From contig NZ_CATMFB010000013.1 in the NCBI RefSeq assembly GCF_950066645.1, forward strand, positions 1 through 64,000: a DNA stretch of 64,000 nt, in the 5' to 3' direction. The notes under the pieces were generated by a model, which was given only the letters and a program-made list of their open reading frames with translations, searched no databases and was not told the origin of the DNA. Positions within the stretch are counted from its first letter, which is position 1; every line of letters begins with the position of its first letter. Positions 35,476-44,639 of the stretch are shown here, piece by piece. This DNA is from an uncultured Thalassolituus sp. Lineage in GTDB: Bacteria; Pseudomonadota; Gammaproteobacteria; Pseudomonadales; Oceanobacteraceae. The position numbers were made by a program, and so were the translations under genes.

Positions 35476-35481
35476 TATAAT
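35476..35481 (+). promoter_or_regulatory. -10 element of the LysR gene
   Basis: A consensus TATAAT, 34 bp upstream of ATG 35515. The -35 region (CTGTGA at 17 bp) is poor, so activation or a G-rich extended context may compensate. Confidence 0.45.
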
Positions 35482-35514
35482 CCCGCGCATTCTCACGACG
35501 AATCGCAGGCCTAC

Positions 35515-36450
35515 ATGAACCTCGACCGAATTGACCTGAATCTGCTGGTGTATCTGGATGTATTGCTGCGCGAAGGCAGCGTAACCAAAGCGGCGCATCA
35601 GCTGGGTATTACGCAACCGGCAATGAGCAATGGCCTGCGTCGTCTGCGTGAATTATTCGGTGATCCTCTTCTGGTCCGCACCTCTGAAGGCATGACAGCG
35701 ACTGAGCGGGCGCAGGAGCTTCAGCCAGTTATCCGTAAGGCGCTGGGTGAACTGGAAATGGCGCTGCAGCCACTCGAAGAATTTGAAGCGCAGGTCAGTC
35801 ACCGTGTGTTCCGGATCATGGTCAGTGACTACGCCGAATCTACTCTGGTGCCTGAGCTTGTAAAACGTCTCCGCAGCGATGCCCCGGACGTGATTCTTGA
35901 TGTTCTGACGCCATCGGATGTGACGTTCAAAGATGTTGAGGCCGGTAAAGTCGATATGGCGATCAACCGTTTCGATGAGATGCCGCAGTCGTTTCATCAG
36001 ATGACGCTGTGGCAGGACGACTTTGTGTGTCTGGTTAATCCGGACCATCCCCGCGTCAGTCAGTTTGATCTCGACGCTTATCTTGCCAGTAAGCATATCT
36101 GGGTGAGTAAAACCGGCATGGGAGCTGGCGTTGGTATCGACCCGGAAAAAGTCGTACGTCTCGGGTGGGTCGACAATGCGCTGTCTAAGCTGGGCCAGAA
36201 ACGCAAGATCTCAGTCTTCACCCGACACTACCAGATGCCGGCGCTGCTCGCCCTGAACAACGATCTGGTGGCAACACTGCCAAGAAAAGTGGCGGATATG
36301 CAGGCAGAATCTGCATCGCTTCTGGTGAAAGAGCCACCTTTCTCCATTCCGCCATTCGAACTGAAAATGGCCTGGTCGCCACTGCTTCAGCATCATCAGG
36401 CACACCGTTGGTTGCGGCGTACGATTGTGGACGTTGCTCAGCGTTGCTGA
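35515..36450 (+). CDS. LysR-family transcriptional regulator
   Basis: A 311-aa protein. N-terminal winged HTH (LNLLVYLDVLLREGSVTKAAHQLGITQPAMSNGLRRLRELFGDPLLVR, about 7-55) followed by a NodD-like substrate-binding domain. The FGDPLLVRT motif is typical of the NodD/NahR branch. It has no obvious divergent partner, so targets are unknown. ATG 35515 is chosen because the -10 TATAAT lies inside any longer frame. Confidence 0.88.
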   Translation: MNLDRIDLNLLVYLDVLLREGSVTKAAHQLGITQPAMSNGLRRLRELFGDPLLVRTSEGMTATERAQELQPVIRKALGELEMALQPLEEFEAQVSHRVFRIMVSDYAESTLVPELVKRLRSDAPDVILDVLTPSDVTFKDVEAGKVDMAINRFDEMPQSFHQMTLWQDDFVCLVNPDHPRVSQFDLDAYLASKHIWVSKTGMGAGVGIDPEKVVRLGWVDNALSKLGQKRKISVFTRHYQMPALLALNNDLVATLPRKVADMQAESASLLVKEPPFSIPPFELKMAWSPLLQHHQAHRWLRRTIVDVAQRC

Positions 36451-36551
36451 CAAAACTGTCGGTAACCGGATTTCTTGATCTGCATCAATCGCAATTTCTC
36501 CGATTCCTACGAAACTGAACACCAGTATATTTGGGGAACGGGGGGCCGGTG

Positions 36552-36959
36552 ATGGCCTTGATTTTCTGGGACTGTCCGCGCGTGGCAGCCGATTTTATGA
36601 ACGAAGAGCATGAGACCTTCGTTGATCTTATGAACGAAGCCGAAGATGCGCTGACGCTCGGACGCTTTAATCTCCAGCATTTCCGCCGTCTGGTTCAGCA
36701 TTGTCAGGAGCACTTTGCTCACGAAGAGCGTGAGATGGTCCGCACCGGATTCCCGGCGTACGAGTGCCACAAGCAAGAGCATGACCGGGTCATGACGGCC
36801 ATGCTGGAATTGCTGTCACTCTACGAAGACACTGAAAATATTGCGCCGCTTCTTGAGTTTGTGCAGGACGCTCTGCCGGAGTGGTTTGTGCGTCATATAA
36901 GTTCGATGGATAAAGTCACTGGCGAATATCTGGCACGGCATAAAACCTCAGCGGCCTGA
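36552..36959 (+). CDS. hemerythrin-domain protein
   Basis: About 135 aa. A single hemerythrin four-helix domain with the His/Glu ligand pattern: H in NEEHETF (about 20), HFAHEEREM, HKQEHD and WFVRHISSMD. It should bind a di-iron site and sense or store O2/NO in the cytoplasm. The ATG at 36552 follows a G-rich stretch; an upstream TTG 36531 is possible. Confidence 0.82.
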   Translation: MALIFWDCPRVAADFMNEEHETFVDLMNEAEDALTLGRFNLQHFRRLVQHCQEHFAHEEREMVRTGFPAYECHKQEHDRVMTAMLELLSLYEDTENIAPLLEFVQDALPEWFVRHISSMDKVTGEYLARHKTSAA

Positions 36960-36965
36960 CGCGGT

Positions 36966-37883
36966 TCACGCCGGTGAGGCTTTGCTCAGAGTCATGGTCA
37001 GTGTGTGAGAGCGTCCGGGAGCTATCTGAATCCAGTCGTCCAGTGCGTTTGCGGTTTCTACGCAGAACATTCGTTGCCAGGCATCATCAGGAAACTGACT
37101 TAACCGGGCTGCCTTATCGACCCAGGGGTTCCAGACAATAGCTGACTCAGAGTCGGAGGTAAGCAGCATGTTCCGGCCTTCTGATATGAGGCTGATGTGT
37201 GCCGGGCTCTGATAGATCCGATCGGTTTCTTCGGTAAATACCACCGGACCTTGCTGTGTTCTGGTCGTCCAGTTATCCAGTGCATCGGTGTAGCGGCATC
37301 CCTCCAGTCCGGCAACCCGGGTCTCGTGGATGTCTTTTACCGGAAAGTAGGTGTGCAATGCCTGGGTGATGGCAAGCGGCGTGGCGCCTGCGGTCGTCGT
37401 CAGCGCGAGAGAGAGGCGTTCGCCTGTCATGCTTATCGTCAGTTTAAGTTCTGCCTCCGCTTCCCATAGGGAAGAGGATTTCTGGTGGTATGCCAGAGTC
37501 ATTGTCACCGATGACGCGGTTTCCTCAAGGGCATCCAGTTGCCATTCAACCCCACGCACGAGCCCGTGCGCAGGAGCAGTCTCGTCAGCACACAGCTTTT
37601 TTACTTCAGCAGGGTTCTTGCCGAGGTCACCAAACCAGGGCCAGCAGACTGGAATACCGCCACGCACGGATACACCCGTTTTAAACTCGGCCGTCTCGCT
37701 CAGCCAGATCCAGTTGTCTTCTCCTGTGGGAGTAAAGCTCAGTAACTGTGCTCCCTGAGTCAGAATATCAGCCGAAAAATGCGGATGGCGCACCTGAATA
37801 CAATGCAACTGCCCACGAGGTTCCAGGCGGCAGAACTGACTCTGTGTCAGCGTAGTATTCAGATCAGCGGTATACTCTGGCAT
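36966..37883 (-). CDS. yeaD: D-hexose-6-phosphate mutarotase (YeaD family)
   Basis: A 305-aa aldose-1-epimerase fold protein. VRGGIPVCWPWFGDL (about 74-88), HGLVRGVEW (about 109-117) and the catalytic-His segment ITQALHTYFPV (about 169-179) match YeaD-type glucose-6-phosphate 1-epimerases. It interconverts alpha and beta hexose 6-phosphates. AGGAG precedes ATG 37883. Confidence 0.88.
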   Translation of the reverse strand: MPEYTADLNTTLTQSQFCRLEPRGQLHCIQVRHPHFSADILTQGAQLLSFTPTGEDNWIWLSETAEFKTGVSVRGGIPVCWPWFGDLGKNPAEVKKLCADETAPAHGLVRGVEWQLDALEETASSVTMTLAYHQKSSSLWEAEAELKLTISMTGERLSLALTTTAGATPLAITQALHTYFPVKDIHETRVAGLEGCRYTDALDNWTTRTQQGPVVFTEETDRIYQSPAHISLISEGRNMLLTSDSESAIVWNPWVDKAARLSQFPDDAWQRMFCVETANALDDWIQIAPGRSHTLTMTLSKASPA

Positions 37884-37900
37884 ACAGGCTCCTAACGAAG

Positions 37901-38431
37901 ATGAAAAACGTCATCATGACACAGCCGTATTTTGATAAACAGACTCTGAAAAATGCCTTACTCGAAGCTCTGGATGCCGCCATTGATGCGGCAATGCAGG
38001 CTGCGCGCGAAGCTCAGGCAACCGCTTCTCACGAAGGCAATAAACCAGAAAATAAATGGGACACGTTAGCGCTCGAAGCGGCGTATCTGGCACACGGACA
38101 ATCAGAGAGAATTCTGAAGCTGCAGGAGCAACGAATCGCTCTGGGGAAATGGACCGTTCCTGATCTGGATGCAGACGATATGATACGCAACGGCGCCTGT
38201 GTGACGGTCGGGCTTGAGGGTATTCACCGGCACCTATTTATTGCACCGCTTGGTGGCTATCAATTGCGGATAGAGAATTCAGATGCTGCTGCCGCTGGAG
38301 TTGCTGATGTGGTCGTCGTCAGTCATGAGACGCCTCTGGCCCGGGCACTGACCGGACGCTGTGAGGGTGACGAAGTGACACTGACGCTGGGTGGAAAAAG
38401 CGCCAGCTGGGAAATTATCGGGGTTTGCTGA
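37901..38431 (+). CDS. GreA/GreB-like C-terminal-domain protein
   Basis: A 176-aa protein. N-terminal helical region (about 1-80, with DAAIDAAMQAAREAQA) and a C-terminal FKBP-like Gre domain (about 95-176: TPLARALTGRCEGDEVTLTLGGKSASWEIIGV). The N-terminal coiled coil lacks the typical acidic tip of GreA, so it may bind RNA polymerase or modulate it rather than induce cleavage. The family is common in marine gammaproteobacteria. The ribosome site is weak; ATG 37916 is an alternative start. Confidence 0.7.
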   Translation: MKNVIMTQPYFDKQTLKNALLEALDAAIDAAMQAAREAQATASHEGNKPENKWDTLALEAAYLAHGQSERILKLQEQRIALGKWTVPDLDADDMIRNGACVTVGLEGIHRHLFIAPLGGYQLRIENSDAAAAGVADVVVVSHETPLARALTGRCEGDEVTLTLGGKSASWEIIGVC

Positions 38432-38495
38432 TACCCAGCGGAATTTTTCAGAGTGACGGGCAGTCATACTTGTTGATCCGGCCGGAGAATTTATT

Positions 38496-38831
38496 ATGGA
38501 TATGCTGATTGCACTTGCTGCACTGATACTTTTTACCGTCGTTCCCGTCATGCTGTCGGCCCGCCTGATGGGCGCACGGTATCCTCGTTTCGGTCGTAGC
38601 CTGTTGGCAGTCATTGCAGCGGCACTGGCACACATCCTTGCGTTGTATGCGTTGCGCGACCCTTTGATCGCGCATTTTCTGGCGCTGTTTCTGACGGCGG
38701 TTATCTTCGCCGCTCTTCTGGGAGCAAAGATTGTTCAGGCGTTTTTTATCGCGGTAGTGGCCGTTATTATTCAGGTATTGATTGGTTTCGGGCTGGCGGC
38801 CATGGGTATCGCTTTCGAACAGATGTTCTGA
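38496..38831 (+). CDS. small four-helix membrane protein
   Basis: A 111-aa highly hydrophobic protein with four predicted transmembrane helices (about 1-22, 35-52, 58-75, 80-105) and no recognised domain. It lies 64 bp after the Gre-like gene on the same strand. GGAGA sits upstream of ATG 38496. Confidence 0.62.
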   Translation: MDMLIALAALILFTVVPVMLSARLMGARYPRFGRSLLAVIAAALAHILALYALRDPLIAHFLALFLTAVIFAALLGAKIVQAFFIAVVAVIIQVLIGFGLAAMGIAFEQMF

Positions 38832-38838
38832 CCGTAAT

Positions 38839-39204
38839 TCAGCTCTGAATAAAATCCTGCCAGTCGCGCAACAGATCGAGCAGATCTTCCAGGCCGCAAC
38901 CAGAAGACTGTTCATCTTCGTATAGCGTCAGGCCTTCGTCGCGATATTCTTCGTCCAGCACATCGTTGCTGACAATAACCACGTCGACTTCTTCGGACGT
39001 CAGTTGAACCTCAAAGCCTTTGTCGGTGAGCAAGGCTTCACGTTCCCGCCCACTGCGAAGATTTTCGAGAAGCGACAGCAGGGCGGCCAGCTGGTTTTTA
39101 TCGCGCACAACTGTGCCGTTCAACCACTGCGCCATGGCTTCCTGGCCCATCTCCAGCCGGATAACCGGCTGTCCGTAATCGTCGTAAGTAAATTCGTAGT
39201 CCAA
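38839..39204 (-). CDS. yacL: UPF0231 family protein YacL
   Basis: A 121-aa acidic protein. MDYEF at the start, WLNGTVV after the first motif and the CGLEDLLDLLRDWQDFIQ end match E. coli YacL (MDYEF..., CGVEDFL...NFVQ). Function unknown. The start is TTG 39204, only 5 nt after the lipoprotein stop and with no good ribosome site, so translation is probably coupled to that gene. Confidence 0.82.
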   Translation of the reverse strand: MDYEFTYDDYGQPVIRLEMGQEAMAQWLNGTVVRDKNQLAALLSLLENLRSGREREALLTDKGFEVQLTSEEVDVVIVSNDVLDEEYRDEGLTLYEDEQSSGCGLEDLLDLLRDWQDFIQS

Positions 39205-39209
39205 GGGAA

Positions 39210-40433
39210 TTAAAGCTCAAAAAAGACGGTGAAATTGTCCAGGTAACCCTGATAGGTAAACACCACCGTTTCATCCTGGGTATTGTCAGTCAGGTGATCT
39301 ACGACGACCGAGGTCAGGCGTTGACCACTGTCGTATTTATAGGTTGTGGTTATTTCCGCATTGCCATCGGCGTCGGTATCTTCACTGATCACAGACAGAC
39401 GATTATTCTGGTAGGTGTAACTCTTGATAGCGTCTGCATTACCGTCGTTGTTGGTGTCAGTTTCAATGCGGGCAAGCAGGTCACTGGCGTAGAAATAGGT
39501 GTCTTTGACATCCCAGCTGCCGTTCAGGTCGTTATCATACTCAACGGACTGAAGCAGGCCACTCTCGCTGTAAGTAAATAACCGGGTGACGGTCGTCTCC
39601 TGGTCATCCTCGACGATCCCTTCAACTTCGGTGGTTTCAACCTGTCCGCTTACGTAATAGGTGTAAGTCACAGTGCCTTCAACACTGCCATCTTCAGCTT
39701 CATCATGACTGATGCTGGTCAACTGACCTTCAGAGTTATACGAATATTGGATCGACTTTTCTGCGTCGTCCGAAATATCGACGTTAATCCGGATCAGATC
39801 GGGTTTATTCGGATTGTCGTCGATGTAGGTATAGATATCGCTGAAGTCGATACTCTCATCTGATCCCGTGTCTTTATCTGTTTGTAAGAGCAGGGCGCTA
39901 TTCTCTGAATAAATATAGGTCTCAGTGAATACGTCAGGAGTGCCTTCGGCGGTTTTTTCGAGAATGCGACTGTTCTCGTAAGTATTGGTGTAGGTCTGCT
40001 CTACGGTACCGTCTTCGTTGCTATCGATCTGCTGTAAAACGACCTGGCGATAGCTGTTATAGGTATAGAAATGATCCGCAATGCCATCGCTGTCTGCGTC
40101 TGTTGTGCTTTTTTTAAGATAATTCAGTTGTTCATTGGCATTGTATTTATAGAAACGGGTTTCGGTTCCGCCGGACCCGGTGACGCCTGCTTTATCGCGT
40201 CTGATGATAACTATGCCCGTGACTTCTGAGTCGGCCGGGTCGGCATCCTGAGAGTCGAGAATGCCATCCCCATCGCTGTCGATGTCTGGTATTTCTGGGT
40301 CTGGGGTGGTGTCCGGGGTGCTGGGGGTGTTGCCCTCCGCATTGCTTCCTCCGGAGGAGGAGCCTCCACCGCAGGCCGTAATGGCAAAAGGCAGCAGTAA
40401 AAAAATAAATACACCGAAGGGTTTTTTATACAT
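39210..40433 (-). CDS. lipoprotein with a calcium-type DxDxDG segment and YD-like repeats
   Basis: About 407 aa. Lipoprotein signal MYKKPFGVFIFLLLPFAITAC then a Gly/Ser linker, a thrombospondin-type-3-like segment (DIDSDGDGILDSQDADP) and a repetitive domain with many YxY-Dxxxxx and TYTY-like units, resembling RHS/YD repeats but without a toxin tip. It is probably surface- or periplasm-facing and may bind Ca2+. ATG 40433 is chosen: GGAG precedes it and the lipobox then falls at Cys 21. Paralog of the next gene upstream. Confidence 0.78.
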   Translation of the reverse strand: MYKKPFGVFIFLLLPFAITACGGGSSSGGSNAEGNTPSTPDTTPDPEIPDIDSDGDGILDSQDADPADSEVTGIVIIRRDKAGVTGSGGTETRFYKYNANEQLNYLKKSTTDADSDGIADHFYTYNSYRQVVLQQIDSNEDGTVEQTYTNTYENSRILEKTAEGTPDVFTETYIYSENSALLLQTDKDTGSDESIDFSDIYTYIDDNPNKPDLIRINVDISDDAEKSIQYSYNSEGQLTSISHDEAEDGSVEGTVTYTYYVSGQVETTEVEGIVEDDQETTVTRLFTYSESGLLQSVEYDNDLNGSWDVKDTYFYASDLLARIETDTNNDGNADAIKSYTYQNNRLSVISEDTDADGNAEITTTYKYDSGQRLTSVVVDHLTDNTQDETVVFTYQGYLDNFTVFFEL

Positions 40434-40456
40434 AGGGTTGCTCCGGGTTGGCATCG

Positions 40457-41728
40457 TCAGAGTTCGCTGCATATGTCGAATTCAATATCGGATAATACGT
40501 CTACATCTGGCAGAGCAGCGATGGTGCCGAGGTAGCTGTACTTGTGAGTGAATACCTCTGTGCCGCTCGCTTCTTCATCGCGCAAACGTTGACTGACCCG
40601 GCCTTCAGAATTGTATTGGTATCGGGTGGTCTGCTGAAGAACTCCGGCGGCCGATTTCAACGAAATCAGAGTGAGCTTCTGTGCTTCGTGTCCGATATCG
40701 GCATACCAATCAAGCGTTGCACCTGTGTAAAACGAAATACGACTGAGCAGGTCTGAATCGTAACTGAAGCTGAGCGTCTGATCGGTTTCAGTATTGCCAT
40801 TGCAGTCGTACGTCTGACTCTCTGGTTGGCCATCCGGGCGATAGTCAAAATGAATATGTCGGTTGAAGCTGCCGGAATCATAGCCCACATAGCGGTCAAT
40901 GATACGGCCCTGGGCATCATAAACCTCGTAGTTGTCATTCACACCATTATGGCCGATATCCCGGGCATAGCTGGTCAGGTTTCCAGAAGCGTCGTAGGTG
41001 TAGGCAACATATGCCAATACCGTGAAGTTACGACTTTCACTAATGTCAGACAGGTATCCCTCAGCGGTGTAACCGTAAGTGAATGTGCGATCAAGTACAT
41101 CATTGCTCAGATGGTCGTAATCGCGGGTAGCGAGTTGATTCGCTGCGGAGTAATCGTAATCCTGTTGCCAGAGGAGGCTGCCGGAGTCATTTTCTTCCGT
41201 CTGTCGTGTTAACTGACCTGAGCTGTTGTATTCCCATTCCTCGACAGAGACGTTGTTGCCTGATTCGTCACTGATGCTGATCCGGGTGACCAGGTTTGCA
41301 TCATTGCGGGAAACACCTCCTGTCTCTTCCACACTCCCGGTACTGTTACTGCGGGATTCGAAGCTCAACAGTTGTCCATTGGTGATGAAGGGATAGGAAT
41401 GAATGTAGTCACTGATGTTACTGACAGATAGCTGGCTGGAAGATGTCAGTCCTGCTGGAGCAACGCCGAGGGTATAGCTGAATTCGGCGGTGCGGTTGCC
41501 CAGAAAGTAATCAAGGTTGGCCTCGACGACAACAGCACCGCTGATATAAGGATTATCGGGGAGATAGTCGGCATCATTGACGACGCCATCTCCATCCCGG
41601 TCTGTATCTGTGATGACTGGCGAGTCTGTGTCTGGTGTTGAGGAATCGCTGTCTCCGCTGCTACTCCCGCCGCCGCAGGCGGTCAGGAGAAGCGCTGAAA
41701 TCAGCAGCAGGTTATTTTTATTATTCAT
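40457..41728 (-). CDS. paralogous lipoprotein with DxDxDG and YD-like repeats
   Basis: A 423-aa protein. Lipoprotein signal with LLTAC (Cys about 18), Gly/Ser linker, a DTDRDGDGVVNDADYLPD calcium-type segment and repetitive YD-like strands (WEYNSSGQLTRQ, YDYSAANQLATRDYD, YTYDASGNLTSYARD). It is 23 bp upstream of the paralog at 40433, so the pair is a tandem duplication in one operon with yacL. GGAG precedes ATG 41728. Confidence 0.78.
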   Translation of the reverse strand: MNNKNNLLLISALLLTACGGGSSSGDSDSSTPDTDSPVITDTDRDGDGVVNDADYLPDNPYISGAVVVEANLDYFLGNRTAEFSYTLGVAPAGLTSSSQLSVSNISDYIHSYPFITNGQLLSFESRSNSTGSVEETGGVSRNDANLVTRISISDESGNNVSVEEWEYNSSGQLTRQTEENDSGSLLWQQDYDYSAANQLATRDYDHLSNDVLDRTFTYGYTAEGYLSDISESRNFTVLAYVAYTYDASGNLTSYARDIGHNGVNDNYEVYDAQGRIIDRYVGYDSGSFNRHIHFDYRPDGQPESQTYDCNGNTETDQTLSFSYDSDLLSRISFYTGATLDWYADIGHEAQKLTLISLKSAAGVLQQTTRYQYNSEGRVSQRLRDEEASGTEVFTHKYSYLGTIAALPDVDVLSDIEFDICSEL

Positions 41729-41757
41729 AGCTACTGCTCCGACGGAAGGACCTGCTG

Positions 41758-42402
41758 TTATTCAGCAGATAACGGCCAGCCGCCTAAATCTTTGTATCTG
41801 TTCACGATATAACAGAATAGCTCGGCTGTCTTCCAGGTGTCATAAGCGGCAGAATGTGCTGCATTGTTATCGAAGTCGATACCTGCGGTGATACAGGATT
41901 TCGCCAGTACCGTCTGCCCCAGGGCAATGGCTGCGATGGATGCGGTATCAAACGATGAGAAGGGGTGAAACGGATCGCGCTTGATGTCGTTGCGGGCAAC
42001 GGCAGAGCGCAGGAAACCGTGGTCGAAATGCGAGTTATGACCGACGAGCACGGCGCGGTTACAGCCATAGTGTTTGATTTCGCGGCGGATGGTCTGAAAC
42101 ATGGTGGTGAGGACATCAATCTCAAACTCGGCATCGCGCTCCGGGTCGAAGGGGTCGATGCCGGTAAAGTCCAGGGCTTCCTGTTCGAGATTAGCGCCAT
42201 CGAATGGATGCACATTAGCGCTCAGGGTTTCGTGAGGGTGCAGATAGCCCTCATCGTCCATTCGCAGGGTGACCATCGCGATTTCCAGTAATGCGTCGCG
42301 TTCGGCATCAAAGCCTCCGGTTTCGACATCCACAACCACGGGCAGAAAGCCGCGGAAGCGTTGCGCCATCAGAGTCTTTTCCTGCTTTTCTTCGTTACTC
42401 AC
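41758..42402 (-). CDS. rnt: ribonuclease T
   Basis: A 214-aa DEDDh exonuclease. VDVETGGFD (Exo I), GHNSHFDHGF (Exo II) and HSAAYDTWKTAEL (Exo III His/Asp). It trims the 3' ends of tRNAs and small stable RNAs. The start is GTG 42402, behind AAGGAA. It lies downstream of pyrC on the same strand, an arrangement shared with Pseudomonas. Confidence 0.92.
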   Translation of the reverse strand: MSNEEKQEKTLMAQRFRGFLPVVVDVETGGFDAERDALLEIAMVTLRMDDEGYLHPHETLSANVHPFDGANLEQEALDFTGIDPFDPERDAEFEIDVLTTMFQTIRREIKHYGCNRAVLVGHNSHFDHGFLRSAVARNDIKRDPFHPFSSFDTASIAAIALGQTVLAKSCITAGIDFDNNAAHSAAYDTWKTAELFCYIVNRYKDLGGWPLSAE

Positions 42403-42454
42403 TGAGGTTCCTTAAGGTTCGTGACCTGTTTGCTGTGACTTGAGGCGGTTAAGC

Positions 42455-43492
42455 TCAGTATTCCAGTTTCCAGCGCAGAGTCTCACCTGCGCGCAGTGGT
42501 ACGATGACGTCCTTGCCGAAAGGCAGTTCAGTTGGTGCCTGCCAGGGTTGTTTCACCAGAGTGATTTCATCACTGTTGCGCGGCAGGCCGTAGAAGTCCG
42601 GACCAAAGTGGCTGGAGAACCCTTCCAGTTTGTCGAGGGCTCCCAGATCTTCAAAGATTTCGGCATACAGTTCTATCGCTGCATACGCGGTAAAGCAACC
42701 TGCGCAGCCACACGCGCTCTCTTTCGCCCCTTTGGCATGTGGGGCACTGTCTGTTCCGAGGAAAAACTTACTGCTGCCACTGACGACCGCATCCTGCAGA
42801 GCTTGCTGGTGGATGTTGCGCTTGAGAATAGGGAGACAGTAGAAATGTGGGCGGATACCGCCGACCAGCATGTGGTTCCGGTTATAAGCGAGGTGCTGGA
42901 CCGTAATAGTGGCTGCTACGTTCGGTCCCTGGCTGTTGACGAAGTCGGCAGCGTCTTTCGTGGTGATGTGCTCCACGACCATGCTCAGGTCCGGGTTACG
43001 GCTGACGAGAGGGGACAGAATTTCGTCCAGGAAGCGTTTTTCACGGTCAAAGATATCGACATCGCTGTGGGTAACTTCCCCGTGTACCAGCAGTTTGATG
43101 TCGTTTTCGGTCAGTGCGGCCGCCAGTTCATCCAGCTTGCGGAGGTCGGTGACGCCGGAGGCAGAGTTCGTGGTCGCGCCGGCAGGATACAGTTTCACTG
43201 CGACGATATGCCCGGCTTCCTTCGCTTCACGGATCATTTCTGGCGTGGTGTTATCGGTGAGATACAGCACCATCAGAGGATCGAAATTTATGCCTTGTGG
43301 GACGCGCGACAGGATCCGGTCGCGATATTCCAGTGCCTGCTCTGCGTTCATGACCGGCGGCTGGAGGTTCGGCATAATGATCGCGCGTTTCATTACCCGG
43401 GCGGTTGCAGGAACCGTGTGCTGCAGGACAGCTCCGTCTCGAACGTGCAGGTGCCAGTCATCCGGGCGGGTAATTGTGATGCGATCGGTCAT
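42455..43492 (-). CDS. pyrC: dihydroorotase
   Basis: A 345-aa amidohydrolase. [10 protein letters not shown] (HxH zinc motif, about 10-19), [12 protein letters not shown] (carboxylated Lys, about 96-107), LLVHGEV (His), and [11 protein letters not shown] near 245. It cyclises N-carbamoyl-aspartate to dihydroorotate in pyrimidine synthesis. ATG 43492 with AAGG upstream is preferred over a TTG at 43501. motY is divergent. Confidence 0.94.
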   Translation of the reverse strand: MTDRITITRPDDWHLHVRDGAVLQHTVPATARVMKRAIIMPNLQPPVMNAEQALEYRDRILSRVPQGINFDPLMVLYLTDNTTPEMIREAKEAGHIVAVKLYPAGATTNSASGVTDLRKLDELAAALTENDIKLLVHGEVTHSDVDIFDREKRFLDEILSPLVSRNPDLSMVVEHITTKDAADFVNSQGPNVAATITVQHLAYNRNHMLVGGIRPHFYCLPILKRNIHQQALQDAVVSGSSKFFLGTDSAPHAKGAKESACGCAGCFTAYAAIELYAEIFEDLGALDKLEGFSSHFGPDFYGLPRNSDEITLVKQPWQAPTELPFGKDVIVPLRAGETLRWKLEY

Positions 43493-43523
43493 GGGTCTCA
43501 ACCTTGTCTAAACTCAGAAGGGT

Positions 43524-43560
43524 AGGTGGAATCTGGCCGGTATTGTACCGGATTCCACCT
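43524..43560. promoter_or_regulatory. long imperfect palindrome between pyrC and motY
   Basis: AGGTGGAAT (43524-43532) pairs with ATTCCACCT (43552-43560), enclosing a second stem CCGGTA-TTG-TACCGG (43537-43551). The bulged 37-nt stem-loop lies 32 bp upstream of pyrC and could be a cruciform operator, a leader structure or a repeat unit. Confidence 0.5.
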
Positions 43561-43652
43561 GACTCAGGTATGCGCAGTTTCGTGCTGTTGCCTCAACTTT
43601 TGCTCTCGCCTGCCGATAGCAAAGATAACTGTCTGAATGTATTACGGGTGCT

Positions 43653-44618
43653 ATGAGTCCGGTTATTCGTCTTCTTCTGAGCATCGTCTGTTCCCTGAGC
43701 CTGCCTGTGATGGCGGCAGCAGGGCAGACAATGAACTTCTCTGGTGGCCCAGAGGATACCCGCTGGGCCTTGTCGGGAAATGTCTTCGAGTGTCGCTTTG
43801 AACAGCTCGTGCCGGGGTATGGCCGGGCCGTTTTCATGCATCAGGCGGGCGAGGATGTCGTGTTTCAGTTGGAAACCGACCGCAATCTGATGGCCTACAG
43901 CAAAGCAGATGTGAGCATCACGCCACCGGGGTGGCAGCCGGCGCAACGTTCAGAAATTCTGGGGACGGCTAAAATCAGCAATACCGATCCCAACCTGACT
44001 CTGGACAGCGAACGGACCAACCGTTTTCTTCATGCCCTGCTTGAAGGGCGTCTGCCAACCATCAGTCACCACACCTACTACGACAGCAATAAGTACATAC
44101 AGGTGCAGGTTTCAGCCACGCACTTCACCGATGCATATCAGGATTACATCAGCTGTACCGAACAGCTGCTGCGTTTTAACTTTGGTCAGGTCTCACGCTC
44201 TAAGGTCTTTTTTAACAGTGGTGAAGACAACATCGACAAAACCGATACCGCTGTTCTGGATAAGATTATCTACTACATAAAGAACGACCCTCGCGTCTTT
44301 GCCGTGTATCTGGATGGTCATAGTGATAATCGTGGGCGACGTTATGACAACCGGCAGATGTCTAAGCGACGGGTCGAGGCGGTGGAAAGGTATTTCTTGA
44401 TTAACGGGATATCGCCCGACATCGTCACCACACGGTTTCATGGCGATCGCTATCCGGTAGCGAATAACGGTACGGCAAACGGTCGCGCTGCCAACCGGCG
44501 AGTCACCATCCGTCTCGAGATGAAAGAAGATATGCCACTGCCTGAGAATATGGTGTTTCAGTTACCACCTGACGCAAGTGTGGCGCCTACCCTGGATATG
44601 CCGGTCACTAACCGCTAG
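43653..44618 (+). CDS. motY: MotY-like sodium-type flagellar T-ring/OmpA protein
   Basis: A 321-aa protein. A signal peptide (to about AAAG, residue 24), a MotY_N-like beta domain (about 25-170) and a C-terminal OmpA-like peptidoglycan-binding domain (YLDGHSDNRGRRYDNRQMSKRRVEAVERYF..., about 223-280). MotY forms the periplasmic T ring that anchors the stator to peptidoglycan. Divergence from pyrC/rnt is the Pseudomonas arrangement for motY. Confidence 0.82.
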   Translation: MSPVIRLLLSIVCSLSLPVMAAAGQTMNFSGGPEDTRWALSGNVFECRFEQLVPGYGRAVFMHQAGEDVVFQLETDRNLMAYSKADVSITPPGWQPAQRSEILGTAKISNTDPNLTLDSERTNRFLHALLEGRLPTISHHTYYDSNKYIQVQVSATHFTDAYQDYISCTEQLLRFNFGQVSRSKVFFNSGEDNIDKTDTAVLDKIIYYIKNDPRVFAVYLDGHSDNRGRRYDNRQMSKRRVEAVERYFLINGISPDIVTTRFHGDRYPVANNGTANGRAANRRVTIRLEMKEDMPLPENMVFQLPPDASVAPTLDMPVTNR

Positions 44619-44639
44619 TTACCGCTTTAGCAGCACTCT

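Noticed and set aside
42440-43525. 361-codon ORF opposite pyrC
   Set aside because: Antisense shadow of dihydroorotase; the pyrC motifs are unambiguous.
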